From Aquarana catesbeiana (taxonomy: Eukaryota > Chordata > Amphibia > Anura > Ranidae), in NCBI RefSeq assembly GCF_042186555.1, contig NC_133324.1, positions 201,468,640 to 201,532,639 of the forward strand: DNA of 64,000 bases, written 5' to 3'. This document shows, in pieces, positions 22,162 to 33,400 of this stretch. Both the position numbers and the translations under genes were made by a program. Within the stretch, counting starts at the first letter, position 1. Every line of letters starts with the position of its first letter. The notes beneath the pieces were generated by a model that saw nothing but the letters and a program-made list of their open reading frames with translations, did not search any database and was not told where the DNA came from.

Positions 22162-23360
22162 CCGTGGAGGTGCTTCCTGTGATGTATCCTGAGGATAAAC
22201 ACTGCAGTTTTGGTTACTGAAGCCCCCCGATTCCCTTGTGAAGACTGAGGAGAAGAATTAATTCAATACATTCGCCATCTCCCCATCCTTTGTAACCAGA
22301 TGTCCTTCCTCATTCTTTATGGGGCCAATATGGTCTGTCCTCCCTTTTTTACTGTTTACATACTTAAAGAATTTCTTGGGATTTTTTTGCGCTCCTCCGC
22401 TATGTGTCTTTCATGTTCGATCTTAGCTGCCCTAATTGCACCCTTAGGTTTCCTGTTGCATTCTTTATAATGTCTGAATGCTGATGATGATCCTTGTATT
22501 TTTTGAAAGCCTTCTCCTTTGCTTTTATATGCATTTTTACATTGGAGTTAAGCCATCCATGATTTTTGTTTGCTCTTTTAAATTTATTACCCAATGGGAT
22601 GCATTGGCTAATGCCCTTATTTAATATGCTCTTAAAGCAAACCCATCTCTCCTCCGTGTTCTTTGTTCCTAAGATTTTATCCCAATTTATGCCTTCTAGC
22701 AAGTTGACTCTTTTGAAATTCAGTGTCTTTGTATTCCCCTTATGTTTCCTATTTGTGTGCTTTATACTGAAGCCAATAGACCTGTGATCGCTGTTTCCTA
22801 AATTGCCCCGTATTTCCACATCCGTGATCAGGTCTGTATTGTTGGTAATCAGTAGATCCAGTAACGCTTTATTTTTAGTTGGTGCGTCTACCATCTGACC
22901 CATGAAATTGTCCTGCAAGACATTTAGGAACTGGCGAGCCTTAGACGAATGCATGATTCCCTCCGCCCAGTCTATGTCTGGATAATTAAAACCCCCCGTT
23001 ATGATGACTTCCCATCCTTGCTGCTAATCCAAATTGTGATAGGAGATCCGTCTCCCCCTCCTCCCTCAGGTTAGGGGGCCTATAGCATACTCCCAGTATT
23101 ATTTTCCCCTTAGCTTCATCCATTTGGAGGTCTACCCATAAGGATTCCACCTCCTTCCTAGCTCCATTAGTGACGTCATCTCTCACATTCACTTGTACAT
23201 TATTCTTGATATATAGGCATACCCCTCCCCTTTTAACCTCTCTATCCCTCCGATAAAGGGTATATCCTTAAATGGTTGCCAGCCAATCATGAGAGCTGTT
23301 GAACCAGGTCTCTGAAATTCCCACAAAATTTAATTCATTCATTAATTCCCGCTCCCATTT
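22162..23360 (-). pseudogene. CR1-type LINE, endonuclease and linker (fragment 1 of 4)
   Basis: The minus strand encodes, from the 5' side: NELNFVGISETW (23340-23300), the endonuclease box of APE-type LINEs; IILGVCYRPPN (about 23100), the conserved YRPP motif; and a 184-codon frame (22954-22400). That frame has LLDLLITNNTDLI, GNSDHRSIGF (the SDH motif) and the lysine-rich linker KAKEKAFKKYK. Beyond it are frameshifted remnants of the pre-RT linker ending EAPPR at the TTAA junction. Frameshifts and stops separate these blocks, so it is a pseudogene. The 5' end is near 23360, where a MITE begins. Confidence 0.88.
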
Positions 23361-24930
23361 TTTGTGTGATTTTGCCCCGCTTCCACAGGCTGTGCAAAGG
23401 GCAGCCCATTTACTTGAATGGCCTGCTCTACACGTGAGAAATGTGCCAACTGTGCCAAATGTGCCAAAGACTCTCATGCACCTCTTTTGGATGATGAGAT
23501 TCCTGCTTTTTTTTCACGCAAGTTTTGCTGTGTTTTTTGTCCAGCAAGAATGGCGCCAAAAATCGGAAAAGTGCGAAAAATACCATGCTGTGTGAAAAAT
23601 TAGCTTCCAACACAGCTGTGGACTAAAAGCAATATGTGTGTGTGTAAAATGTGTAGCGCTATTATTCTCTCAAGAATAGGTGTATACCAATGAAAATGTT
23701 CAAATTAATGACATTACTACACAAGTGCTATATGAACAACACAATATGAAAAAAGTAAAAGGTGCCATGTGAACAATACAATGTGGGGTGAAAATATATC
23801 AATCCTTAGGTTGAAATACCATAATAAGTGTTACAAAATATTAGAATGATTGAAAACAAAATCCAAATTTTGAAGGTATTATCCGAACAAAATATTGAAC
23901 CACAAAGTGACACTCCAAACAGAAACAATGATTCAGGGCACCACCACCAATAAGTAAAATGTCATGAATTCATAGACATAAAAAATAACAAAAAGAAAGT
24001 CAGAGGATTGAAGAAAGAAATCCAATCAAAAGGTGACACTCCAAACGGAACTGAAGTGATAAAAGGCACCACCCCTGATAAGAGAGGAGGCTTACCAGAT
24101 GTCGATGACTTAGAGAGGCTTATACCACCTAAGTCTAAAAAGGCTTATGGGTCAGCAAGCTCGTTGGATACAGCAAGCTCAGCAGGTGGAGCTGGTCCTG
24201 GATAAAACTGGTAACGACTCAAAACGTTCTCAAACATCAAAATAGATTGTAAAGGTTGTATTCTTAATTAGGGCCAGAGGCTCGGTGTCCATAGACCATG
24301 CGGAATAAATGGAAAAGGTCGCATTAGCGTGATAACGTTTCAGAATAGTATTTATTAAAAACAAAAGATTAAACTCACATGTTGAAAGATCATCACAGGC
24401 TTCAAAATACAGTACAGGTACATAAGCGATGTGTGTAAATGGGTCCACCCAATGCGTTTCAACTAATAAGTCGTCATCTGGTTGATTTTGTTTTCAATCA
24501 TTCTAATATTTTGTAACACTTATTATGGTATTTCAACCTAAGGATTGATATATTTTCACCCCACATTGTGTTGTTCACGTGGCACCTTTTGCTTTTTTCA
24601 TATTGTGTTGTTCATATAGCACTTGTGTAGTAATGTCATTAATTTGAACATTTTCATTGGTATACACTTATTCTTGAGAGAATAATAGCGCTACACATTT
24701 TACACCCAATCGTGCCAAAAATCGCACCACGTTTGGGGTGCCATTAAGAATGTATAGCACTCAAATCAGAGTTGCAGGTTTTGCTGCGATTTTAACATGA
24801 TCTGGGATCATGAGCAGAATTGCACAATTCCAGATACGCAAAGTGTGAATATTAATGTCACCCCAAATGCATCGTGATTTTGCCACAACTGTCATGTGAA
24901 AAAACACCCCTGGCTCAGTGCCTAAAATGT
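23361..24930. mobile_element. Repeat cluster with a long-TIR foldback element
   Basis: At 23643-23868 and 24482-24706 two arms of about 225 bp are inverted with few differences (for example TGTGTAGCGCTATTATTCTC against GAGAATAATAGCGCTACACA). The enclosed element is about 1.06 kb and has no coding sequence; its middle contains ATGCGTTTCAACTAATAAGT near 24453. It appears inserted in an older MITE-like sequence whose halves lie at 23361-23640 and 24710-24900. The superfamily is not determined. A 65-codon frame at 24008 has no recognisable motif. Confidence 0.7.
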
Positions 24931-25217
24931 AGTACATGACCTACTTTGTCATGACAAACGCAGCTAGGTCAGCCCATTCAAGCTGTTGGGCGGCTTCTGT
25001 CGGACTTGCATGCTGGAAAACCTGTAGCCGACCACCTCCCGTTCAGCACTCTCAGCCAATGGCAGACAGCACTGACTGGAGCGTTCCAGCGGGGGGGGGG
25101 AGGCACCCCCCCGTCAGCTCAGCGGGGGAGATCGCTTTACTAACGTCCGAGAGTTTTTTTTTTTTTAACCTGCTGGGTTGAGCAGAGAAAAAAATGAATA
25201 GTGTGTACCAGGCTTAA

Positions 25218-25226
25218 AGGGGTTGT

Positions 25227-25290
<64 letters not shown>

Positions 25291-25766
25291 AAACAACAAA
25301 CATGTTATACTTACCTCCACTGTGCAGCTCGTTTTGCACAGAGTGGCCCCCGAACCTGGTCTTCTGGGGTCCCTCGGCGGCTGTCTCAGCTCCTCCCTGC
25401 AAGAACTAAACAGCTTCATGCAAGCTCTCTCGCATTGTGTTTAGTTCTTGCGGGCGCGCTCCCGTGATACAGCCGGTGGCTATAGCTGCTGACTGTATCA
25501 CTCGGCCCCACCCCCCCAGGCGCGCCGCGTCATTGGATGTGATTGACAGCAGCACGAGCCAATGGCTGTGCTGCTTTCAATCCATTCACTCTAGCCAATC
25601 AACGACCAGGCTGAGCGGCGAAGAGGAAATCGGGGGTGCATGCAGCAGGTGAACGGGCTCAAGTAAGTAAAATGGGGGGGCTGGGGGGGCCGGTATTGTC
25701 GGATGTTTTTTCACCTTGATGCATTGGATGCATTAAGGTGAAAAAACGTGAACCTTTACAACCCCT
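25218..25766. mobile_element. TTAA-flanked MITE
   Basis: Inverted ends AGGGGTTGTAAAGGT and CCTTTACAACCCCT, with TTAA at 25214-25217 and 25767-25770. It includes an (AT)n run (25232-25274), a poly-T, and the segment CATGTTATACTTACC (25301-25315). That segment recurs at 51640-51654 and, inverted, near 55723-55737. Non-coding; the short frames inside are artefacts. The TTAA flanks suggest a piggyBac-type origin. Confidence 0.8.
25232..25274. repeat. (AT)n microsatellite
   Basis: About 21 TA/AT dinucleotides followed directly by a run of T. It lies inside the TTAA-flanked MITE. Confidence 0.95.
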
Positions 25767-25770
25767 TTAA

Positions 25771-26390
25771 GACTCCAGCTCGTAGCTTACCCTGGAGTTT
25801 TCTTTGCTCCCAGCAGCTGAATAGAGTGGTGGGGGATGGAAGAAAAATTGCTGTTGGAGAGGGCAAATTAAAATGAACCTAATGCTTTACTGGCTGCTAT
25901 GGGCATTGCAGGCCCTTTTTATTTTAGACATTTGGGTGCATGCAGCTCAGTTATACTGTATGCATATCCAGGATGTCATTTTGCAAAGCTGTACAAAGTT
26001 GTAGTGTGAATGACATTAATCCTTTGAAATCTTTGTAAAATAATAATGAGCGAACTCTGCCCACAGCTTCCACTACATGAAATAGCAGATTAGCATACAC
26101 TTTGTCCCACAGCAGTTGAAGAAGGAAGGCAAAGGTTACTAGTCTATAGGGCACTCTGCAATGTTGCAATCCTCTCGTTATCTCTTCATATGAGTTGCAA
26201 CCATATCAGCTTTTCAAAATTTTTTTCACTCTTGTACTGCCGCTATTTAAAATTATTCTACTGTGACGTTCGGTGGCCAGTACCCTTGCTGAATGCGACC
26301 CATTCAAGTGAATAGGGCTGTGCCGCAACAGTGAGGCAAACACATCGCTGATATGTGAATGACAAAACGCGGAACTCGCATTTGAGATGT
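25771..26390. other. Intergenic, no gene seen
   Basis: Mixed A/T-rich sequence with no long frame. Nothing beyond possible old repeat debris is recognised. Confidence 0.5.
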
Positions 26391-27095
26391 CATTCATTTG
26401 AATGACACCTCAAATCGCGGTGCGGGTCTACAGCGATTGTCGCGCGATAAAACATGCTGCAATCGCGGCAAACCCGCATTGCGAGACGCATGTCAACCCA
26501 AAGTAACCCCTGAACTGATTTTGGGCGACATGTGTCCCATGATGTGTGTTGCCGCGATTGCAGCACGTTTTATCGCACGACAATCACAGCACAGCTGCAC
26601 TGTGATTTATGGTGTCATCCAAATGAATGGCATCTCAAATGCGAGTTTTGCGTTGTCATTCACACATCAGCGCTGTCAAACCACGGGCAGATCCACGGCG
26701 GATCTGGCCACGATTCAAAACATTGCAGTGTGAATCTTCACACCTTGGCATTCCGTTTTGCGGGTGGAATCGCCACGATTCTGCCCACGATTCGGAAAAG
26801 CCCCAAATCGCGGACGCCCTTGCGATCTCCGCTATTTCAAATGGCACCAAATCGCGTTGCGATTTTGGCGCGATTGACGCCCGACGAATCACAGAAAAAA
26901 TGCACAAACATAATCATGGAAAAAAAGAAGCAGTGCATTTTTGGGTGCAATCGCGGCAAAATCTCACAGCGATTTCGTTGGCATTCAAAATAGCGCGATG
27001 GCAAGGGCATCCCGTAATTTGCAGCGATTCTGAATCGCGGGCAGAACCTCGGCGATTCCGACCTGCAGAAAGGAATGCCAAGGTGTGAATGGAGC
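26391..27095. mobile_element. Inverted-repeat element(s) rich in AATCGCGG words
   Basis: TGTGAATCTTCACACCTTGG and GGCATTCCGTTTTGCGGGT (26730-26768) are answered by GGAATGCCAAGGTGTGAAT (27073-27091), giving a TIR of about 25 bp with gaps. Multiple CGATTT/AAATCGCG words alternate on both strands between and before these points. Open frames of up to 153 codons on both strands coincide with this low-complexity pattern and are not genes. Confidence 0.6.
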
Positions 27096-27802
27096 CTAAA
27101 GCCTCATACACATGATCAGATTTTCGGACAAACGTTTTTTGTTGCATGCTAGTCTCATGTTGAAAGTGAAGAGCTTACTCACCATATGAAAATTCTCGTA
27201 CGACAGAATTCAACTTCGGAAAGTGATGTCATGTGAGTTGAATTGTTTTGTATGTATTCTTTCGTTTCTGACCATGCGTCTTGCTCTTATGAAGGAACAG
27301 TGACCATAACATGATTTAATTTGAAGTTAGCTGTAAGCAACAAACACACATGGGAAAGATAAAAACGGTCAACTTTAAAGCCTCATACACACGGTACGAT
27401 TGTTGGCAGGGGATTGTCTGCTGACAGACTGTTGTCCTAAAATCTTACTGTTGGTACACTCCTTTTGACAATTGTTGTCCAACTTTCGGCCAACAAATGT
27501 TGGATGACAGGCTAGTAAATTTTCGCCGGACAACGGTTTGACGTCATATTTTCATATTGTCAGTACACAAATCCGTCACACAAAAGTTGAAAGTACAAAC
27601 ACCCATGCTCGGAATCAATGCTCACCAAACACGAAATTAGCAGAAGGGGCCCAAAGGGTGGCGCTCAAGAGCTGAAATTCCTCGTAGTATATCACTACGT
27701 TTGTGTTTGTGGCACGACAATTGTGTACGGTTAGTATGCAAGACAAGTTCCTGGCACATGCCCTTTTGACAAAAATCAGACGCTCGGTTTCAAGAGTTAG
27801 AG
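27096..27802. repeat. Degraded MITE-like sequence
   Basis: Contains two starts of the CTCATACACA type (27103 and 27383) typical of inverted-repeat elements in this window, but matching right ends are missing or decayed. No gene is seen. Confidence 0.45.
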
Positions 27803-27804
27803 TA

Positions 27805-28240
27805 ATGCCCCGTACACACGGTCGGACTTTATTCGGACATTCCGACAACAAAATCCTAGGATTTTTTCCGACGGATGTTGGCTCAAACTTGTCTTGCATA
27901 CACACGGTCACACAAAGTTGTTGGAAAATCCGATCGTTCTCAACGCGGTGACGTAAAACACGTACGTCGGGACTATAAACGGGGCAGTGGCCAATAGCTT
28001 TCATCTCTTTATTTATTCTGAGCATGCGTGGCACTTTGTCCGTCGGATTTGTGTACCAACGATCGGAATTTCCGACAACGGATTTTGTTGTCGGAAAATT
28101 TTATATCCTGCTCTCAAACTTTGTGTGTCGGAAAATCCGATGGAAAATGTGTGATGGAGCCTACACACGGTCGGAATTTCCGACAACAAGGTCCTATCAC
28201 ACATTTTCCGTCGGAAAATCCGACCGTGTGTACGGGGCAT
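27805..28240. mobile_element. TA-flanked MITE, GTACACACGGTCGG family
   Basis: The ends ATGCCCCGTACACACGGTCG and CGACCGTGTGTACGGGGCAT are exact inverse complements over 20 bp. TA lies at 27803-27804 and 28241-28242. It is 436 bp. A closely related copy lies at 59194-59608. Long frames on both strands arise from the inverted structure. Confidence 0.88.
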
Positions 28241-28437
28241 TAGAGTTTCAATTTGTATGCAATCAGGCAGTCTCTTGCACTACATGGTTTTGGTAAATCT
28301 GAAGACAAAAATCTGCAGAAAATGTAATAGTGTGTATTGGAATTTAGACTGGGAGGGAATATTGGCATCGATGAACAGAACAGAAATGACAATTCTTCAA
28401 AAAGACTGTATGTGAACTCACTACAAAGTATATTCCC

Positions 28438-29152
28438 ATGGTCAATAAGTTTAAACGGCTAAAAATAAAACCTATGTGGCACACGGCCAAAGTTAAAAAA
28501 GCTATAAACAATAAGAAAAGAGCTTTTAAAAAATATAAAAATGAAGGCATACTATTGTCATTTAAATGTTACAAAGAAAATAACAGAATATGTAAAAAGG
28601 AAATCAAGGATGCAAAAATTCAAAACGAACGACAGATTGCAAAAGATAGTAGGACAAACCCCCAAAAATTCTTCAAATATAGTAATAGTAAAAAGGTCAG
28701 GTCTGAGCATGTAGACCCTTTACAAAATAGTGGGTGACTGGGGACAAAAAGGCAAATTTATTAAACACCTTCTTCAGCTCTGTGTATACAAAGGAGCATG
28801 GCTGAGCTCATGTCCATAATGGGGGTGGTAGTGACACAGTCCCAAATGATCCACAATGGCTCAAAAGTGATATGGTCCAGAAATATTTAGACAGAACAAA
28901 GGTGGATAAAGCACCTGGTCCAGATTGTCCACGCCACTGGATTGGCGTAGGGCCAATATGGTGCCTATATTTAAAAAGGGATCAAAGTCTTTACCAAGTA
29001 ACTATAAACCTGTTAGTTTAACTTCTATAGTCGGAAAGGTACTGGAGAGTTTAATAAAAGACCTCATAGATGAGTTCTTGCTGGGAAAAAATATTTTAAG
29101 CAACAGAAGACACAGTCGGAGACACAGTGATAACACTACCTGTGATTATAGT
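28438..29152 (+). pseudogene. Second CR1-type LINE, linker and RT N-terminus
   Basis: The plus strand encodes KKAINNKKRAFKKYKN, ICKKEIKDAKIQNERQIAKD and NPQKFFKYSNSKK, the lysine-rich linker between endonuclease and RT in CR1-group LINEs. Further on (28925-29090) it encodes WRRANMVPIFKKGSK, NYKPVSLTSIVGKVLE and DLIDEFLL, the beginning of the RT. Stops and frameshifts separate these blocks. It is interrupted at 29153 by a retro-insertion, and its RT C-terminal half lies at 31281-32325. It has the opposite orientation to the LINE at 8958-23360. Confidence 0.85.
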
Positions 29153-29887
29153 TTGATGCCCCTGTTGAAGTCCATGTGGACGAAACGCGTCGGTGAGCCT
29201 TACTCTTTCCTACACTTGATTTTATTGTTTTACACGTGATCACGTTTTTATATCATTTGTTGATTATTGGTTATATACAATAAAATACGTCATTTTATCT
29301 GCACTATTGGCATCCTATCTATCTTTTTGGGAACCATCCATGCTCTGGAGACTTGTTTGTGGCGGAGAATTCCCCCTCGGGCTTCTGAACGGACAGTCGT
29401 GACATGGACCATAGAGGATAGATCCCCCTCAAGATCCGGGATTTCCAGGGCCAACCATCGTCCAACCATCGTCCATTAAGGATCTCAGAGCCTGTTTGAT
29501 TCGGTGTCACCGGCATCCGAATCCACTCCTGCTGGTAAGCGTATTCCTTCTATTCACTTTCCATGATCGTACAACTCATGATATACGAGAGAAGATTTCT
29601 ACATCAGTCCCACATTCGTATTTAGCCTATGTTTGGGACTCTCTTGTATCAGATTCATAGCCATACATTGGGACTTTACTATATCCCGTCTAATATTCAA
29701 TTTTTTGGTATTATGCTTCATGTGTTTCAGCTATGTATATATTGGTAATGGTCACCATGTCTGATGTGCCTTTTACCATTGGTTATCATTTTTAGCGCTG
29801 CATTTCACTTTTACTTCTGTTTACAATATTGGTCATATTTTATGTAGCTGCTTTTCACATTGGGTTAGCGCAGTGTTATTTATATTT
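29153..29887 (+). mobile_element. Retro-type insertion with 17-bp target duplication
   Basis: A 17-bp direct repeat TACCTGTGATTATAGTT stands on both sides (copies at about 29138-29154 and 29887-29903). The inserted sequence starts TGATGCCCCTGTTGAAGTCC, has GGACGAAACGCGTCGG at 29177-29192 and ends GGTTAGCGCAGTGTTATTTA. A target duplication of this length, and no inverted ends, point to LINE-mediated retrotransposition of a SINE-like or truncated LINE-like unit. No reading frame was recognised, and a tRNA-type promoter was not identified. Confidence 0.7.
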
Positions 29888-29951
29888 ACCTGTGATTATA
29901 GTTGCCATTAAAAGTCCCCACTACAGTTCTCAGATCAGCAGATGACCTTAA

Positions 29952-30705
29952 CCACTTAAGCCCCGGACCATTTGGCTGGCCAAAGACCAGAGCACTTTTT
30001 GCAATTCGGCACTGCGTCGCTTTAACTGAATTGCGCGGTCGTGCGACGTGGCTCCCAAACAAAACTGGCGTCCTTTTTTCCCCACAAATAGAGCTTTCTT
30101 TTGGTGGTATTTGATCACCTCTTTTTTTGATCACCTTTTTGCGCTATAAACAAAAAAAGAGCAACAATTTTGAAAAAAAGCAATATTTTTTACTTTTTGC
30201 TATAATAAAATATAATATATAAAAAAATTTTTTTTTTCCTCAGTTTAGGCAATCGATGCTATACAAATGAATTGATTCCTGTGTAAATGACACTGGCAGT
30301 GAAGGGGTTAACCACTAGGGGGCAGTGTAGGGGTTAAGTGTGTCCTAGGGAGTGATTCTAACTGTGGGGGGGAGGGGCTGCGTGTGACACATCACTGATC
30401 AGTGCTCCCGATTACAGGGAGCTGTGATCAGTGTCATTGTCACTAGGCAGAACAGGGAAATGCTTGTTTACATTAGGCAGAACAGGGAAATGCTTGTTTA
30501 CATTAGCATTTCCCAGTTCTTCAGCTCTGTGGGCCGATCGCGGGTATCTTGTCCACGGGACCAGCAATCACACTCACGGAGCTCGCGGCAGGGTTGCGCG
30601 CACGCGACCACATGGCGGCAAATTCAAAAGGACGTACAGGTGTGCCCATTTGTGCAGTCGTGCCATTCTGCTGACGTATATGTACATGCGGCGGTCGGCA
30701 AGCGG
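29952..30705. mobile_element. TTAA-type (piggyBac-like) short element
   Basis: TTAA at 29948-29951 and 30706-30709. The ends are CCACTTAAGCCCCGGACC and GGTCGGCAAGCGG. The left 280 bp match the left ends of copies A and B (CACTGCGTCGCTTTAACTG, GAGCTTTCTTTTGG). The middle of A/B is absent, and the right end is a short GC-rich block. It is a 754-bp deletion derivative of the same family. It contains a 32-bp direct duplication around 30444-30505 (AGGCAGAACAGGGAAATGCT twice). Confidence 0.85.
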
Positions 30706-30709
30706 TTAA

Positions 30710-31280
30710 TCAAGAGCACCTAAGTTGGCTGATCAGAACTCTCCTCCAGCACTGCCAATCATCCCAACTCCCTGCCAGCACTGCCACTGATCCCAACTTC
30801 CCAATAGCACTGCCACTGATCCCAACTTCCCAATAGTACTGCCACTCATCCCATTCCCTCCATCAAGGAGTAAGAGAAGGAATACAACTAGAGAATACAT
30901 GGAAAGGAGAGGAAAAGAGGGGGAGGAACAAAGAAAAGGGGAGAGAAAGAATAAGAGAAACAACAAGAAAGACGGTTAGAGAGAGGGATGGGGGGGGAAA
31001 AAAAACAAGAAATTGGAATAGAGAGATAAAAGGGAAAGAAAGGAGAACAAAGAGAAAGAGTGGTACATCCTAAAATGTAACATAAGGGGGCTTAATACTG
31101 TACAATTGGAAGGGACTCAAAGAACGCTAAATGTCCGTGGGTTGGGGCGCAAATTACTTGTCTTGCCTTGGGTACTGACAACCCACGCTACGAAAATAAT
31201 TTTACTGTTGGGGGTACCCACAACTTAGGAAATTTTATCAAGGGGTCACTGCACTAGTAAGGTTGAGAACCACTAGTCTA
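30710..31280. other. Low-complexity spacer between LINE parts
   Basis: Holds three or four copies of CACTGATCCCAACTTCCCAA-type words (30720-30855). A purine-rich run of about 200 bp (30865-31060, GAAAGAG words) follows, then GGTTGAGAACCACTAG near 31258, which looks like the right end of an old hAT element. No gene is seen. Confidence 0.6.
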
Positions 31281-32325
31281 AAGTTATCAGCGTTGGGACC
31301 CTTACTTTTTAATATCTTTATAAATGATATTGGGTCTGGGATTAAAAGTACCATTTCAGTCTTTGCAGATGACACCAAGCTATGCAGTGGAATAACGTCC
31401 TTACAGGATGTCTCCAATTTATAAGCTGACCTCAATGCTCTGTCTAATTGGGCAACTAAGTGGCATATGAGGTTTAATGATGAGAAATGTAAAGTTATGC
31501 ACTTGGGGGCTAAGAATATGCATTCATCATACATACTAGGGGAGTACAACTGGGGGAATCCGTAGTGGAGAAGGATCTGGGGTTTTGGTAGATCATTAGC
31601 TCAATAATAGCATGCAATGCCAAGCTGTGGTTTCCAAAGCAAGCAAAGTCCTTTCTTGTATTAAGAGAGGTATGGACTCCAGAGAGAGAGATATCATTTT
31701 GCCCCTGTACAAATCATTAGTAAGACCTCATCTGGAATATGCAGTTCAGTTTTGGGCACCAGTTCTCAAAAAGGATATCAGGGAACTGGAGAAAGTGCAG
31801 AGAAGGGCAACCAAACTGATAAGAGGCATGGAGGAATTCAGCTATGAGGATAGATTACAGCAGGAATCTTCAAACTACAGCTCTCCAGCTGTTGCAGAAC
31901 TACACATCCCATGAGGCATTGTAAAACTCTGACATTCACAGACATGACTAGGCATGATGGGAATTGTAGTTCCTGAACAACTGGAGAGCCGTAGTTTGAA
32001 GACTCCTGGATTAGAGGAACTGAATTTATTCTCTCTTGAGAAGAGGAAATTAAGGGGGGATATGATCAACATGTACAAATATATAAGTGGTCCATATAGT
32101 GAAATTGGTGTTGAGTTATTCACTTTACGGTAAACACAGAGGACAAGGGGGCACTCTTTACGCCTAGAGGAAAAGAAATTTAATCTTCAAATACGGAAAG
32201 GTTTCTTCACAGTAAGAGCTGTGAAAATGTAGAATAGACTCCCTCCAGAAGTGGTTCTGGCCAGCTCAGTAGATTGCGTTAAGAAATGCCTGGATTCTTT
32301 CCTAAATGTACATAATACTGTACAG
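31281..32325 (+). pseudogene. Second CR1-type LINE, RT palm and C-terminal part
   Basis: The plus strand encodes GPLLFNIFINDIGSG, VFADDTKLCSG (the catalytic F/YADD box of reverse transcriptase), LNALSNWATKWHMRFN, CKVMHLGAKNMH, KDLGVLVD, ILPLYKSLVRPHLEYAVQFW and VQRRATKLIRGMEEFSYEDRL. A 148-bp hAT insertion (31861-32008) cuts the frame, which resumes with EELNLFSLEKRKLRGDMINM and ends near PPEVVLASSVDCVKKCLDSF. Scattered stops (for example just after KDLGVLVDH) make it inactive. Confidence 0.88.
31861..32008. mobile_element. Small hAT MITE in the LINE
   Basis: Ends CAGGAATCTTCAAACTACAG and CGTAGTTTGAAGACTCCTG, bounded by GATTACAG (31853-31860) and GATTAGAG (32009-32016), a 7 of 8 match. The central CCAGCTGTTGCAGAACTACA phrase is also present in the element at 38208-38365, so the two are related. 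It interrupts the LINE frame between EDRL and EELNLFS. Confidence 0.85.
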
Positions 32326-33400
32326 TGTAATAAAAAAAAACGCAAATCGCGGTAAAAACACGTGTCCAAAAACACGACGAAACAGACAAGTACCGCAAAA
32401 AGCAATGCAGAAACGCTCAAAAGCAACATGCATAGATGTGCATTGAGCCTTCAGGTCAGTGTGAAGCAATACACTGGGCATAATAGTATAGGGCTGTGGT
32501 TTACCCACACCGTGGGTGCAGTGCAGTGTACCTGCAGTTTTCCTGTGGGTTAGCTGTGCTTAGCCATAGACTTCAATTATATTGTGTGTGTTTGGTGTAC
32601 TTTCTGAGTGCTAGTTCACACCAGATGCAGTTCTGTGAGCTTTTTTTCTGCTCAAAAAATGCATGCACAGTGTTTTCCATGTATTGCAATGGCTCTAGTT
32701 CACACCAATGCAGTCAGTTTCCGGTGCAGAAAAAAAAGTAGCGCATGCTGCATTTTTTCTGCACAGAACTTTACTGGAACCTAGCAAATTGTATCAAAAA
32801 TGCACTGGAATTGTGTGTGGTGTGAACTGTAAACAAAAACTGATCTGGAACGTATACGGAGTGCATTTTTGTGGTGTGAACTAGTCCTAAAAATGCGTGC
32901 ACAGGGGCCTAAGGGCCAGTCCACACCACATGCAGTCCAGTGCGTTTTTTTTCTGCATCAAAAACGCATATAAAGTAGGTTATTTAGTTTTCAATGGCAT
33001 AGTTCACACCAGTGCTTGCAGTTCCAGTGCATTCCAGTTCCAGAAAAAAAAAGTAGAACATGCTGCATTTTTCCTGCACTGGACAGTACTGGAATGTTGT
33101 AAAAGCATCAAAAACTTGCAGGAAAGCACCGGAATGCACCTAAATGCACCAAAAACGCACTGGAACACCCATGTTCTTATTTAGGGCCAGTTCACACCAT
33201 AGAAATGCAGTCCGCATGTGTTCCAGGTGCTTTTCTGCATGCGCGTTTTTGATGCGTTCCGGTGCATTTTTTATGCATTTTGGTGCGTTTTTGATGCAGT
33301 CCAGTGCTTTTTTTCACCCTCTTTTTTCTTAGGGCCAGTTCACACCACATGTAGTCCAGTGCGTTTTTTTTTTTTTTTTTTGCTTTTTTTTTTCGGCTAA
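32326..33400. repeat. Cluster of AGTTCACACCA-type MITE fragments
   Basis: The words AGTTCACACCAG / GGCCAGTTCACACCA recur near 32611, 32697, 33000, 33183 and 33335, with inverted partners GGTGTGAACTA near 32818 and 32872. These are overlapping and tandemly disposed foldback elements ending in poly-T (33367-33392). No gene is seen; frames rich in Phe/Cys/His are artefacts. Confidence 0.65.

Noticed and set aside
24008..24205. 65-codon frame with a protein-like composition
   Set aside because: It lies within the foldback element, starts and ends without splice or promoter signals, and matches nothing I recognise.
26398..27147. Frames up to 153 codons on both strands
   Set aside because: They coincide with an inverted-repeat element full of AATCGCG words; no motif and both strands open.
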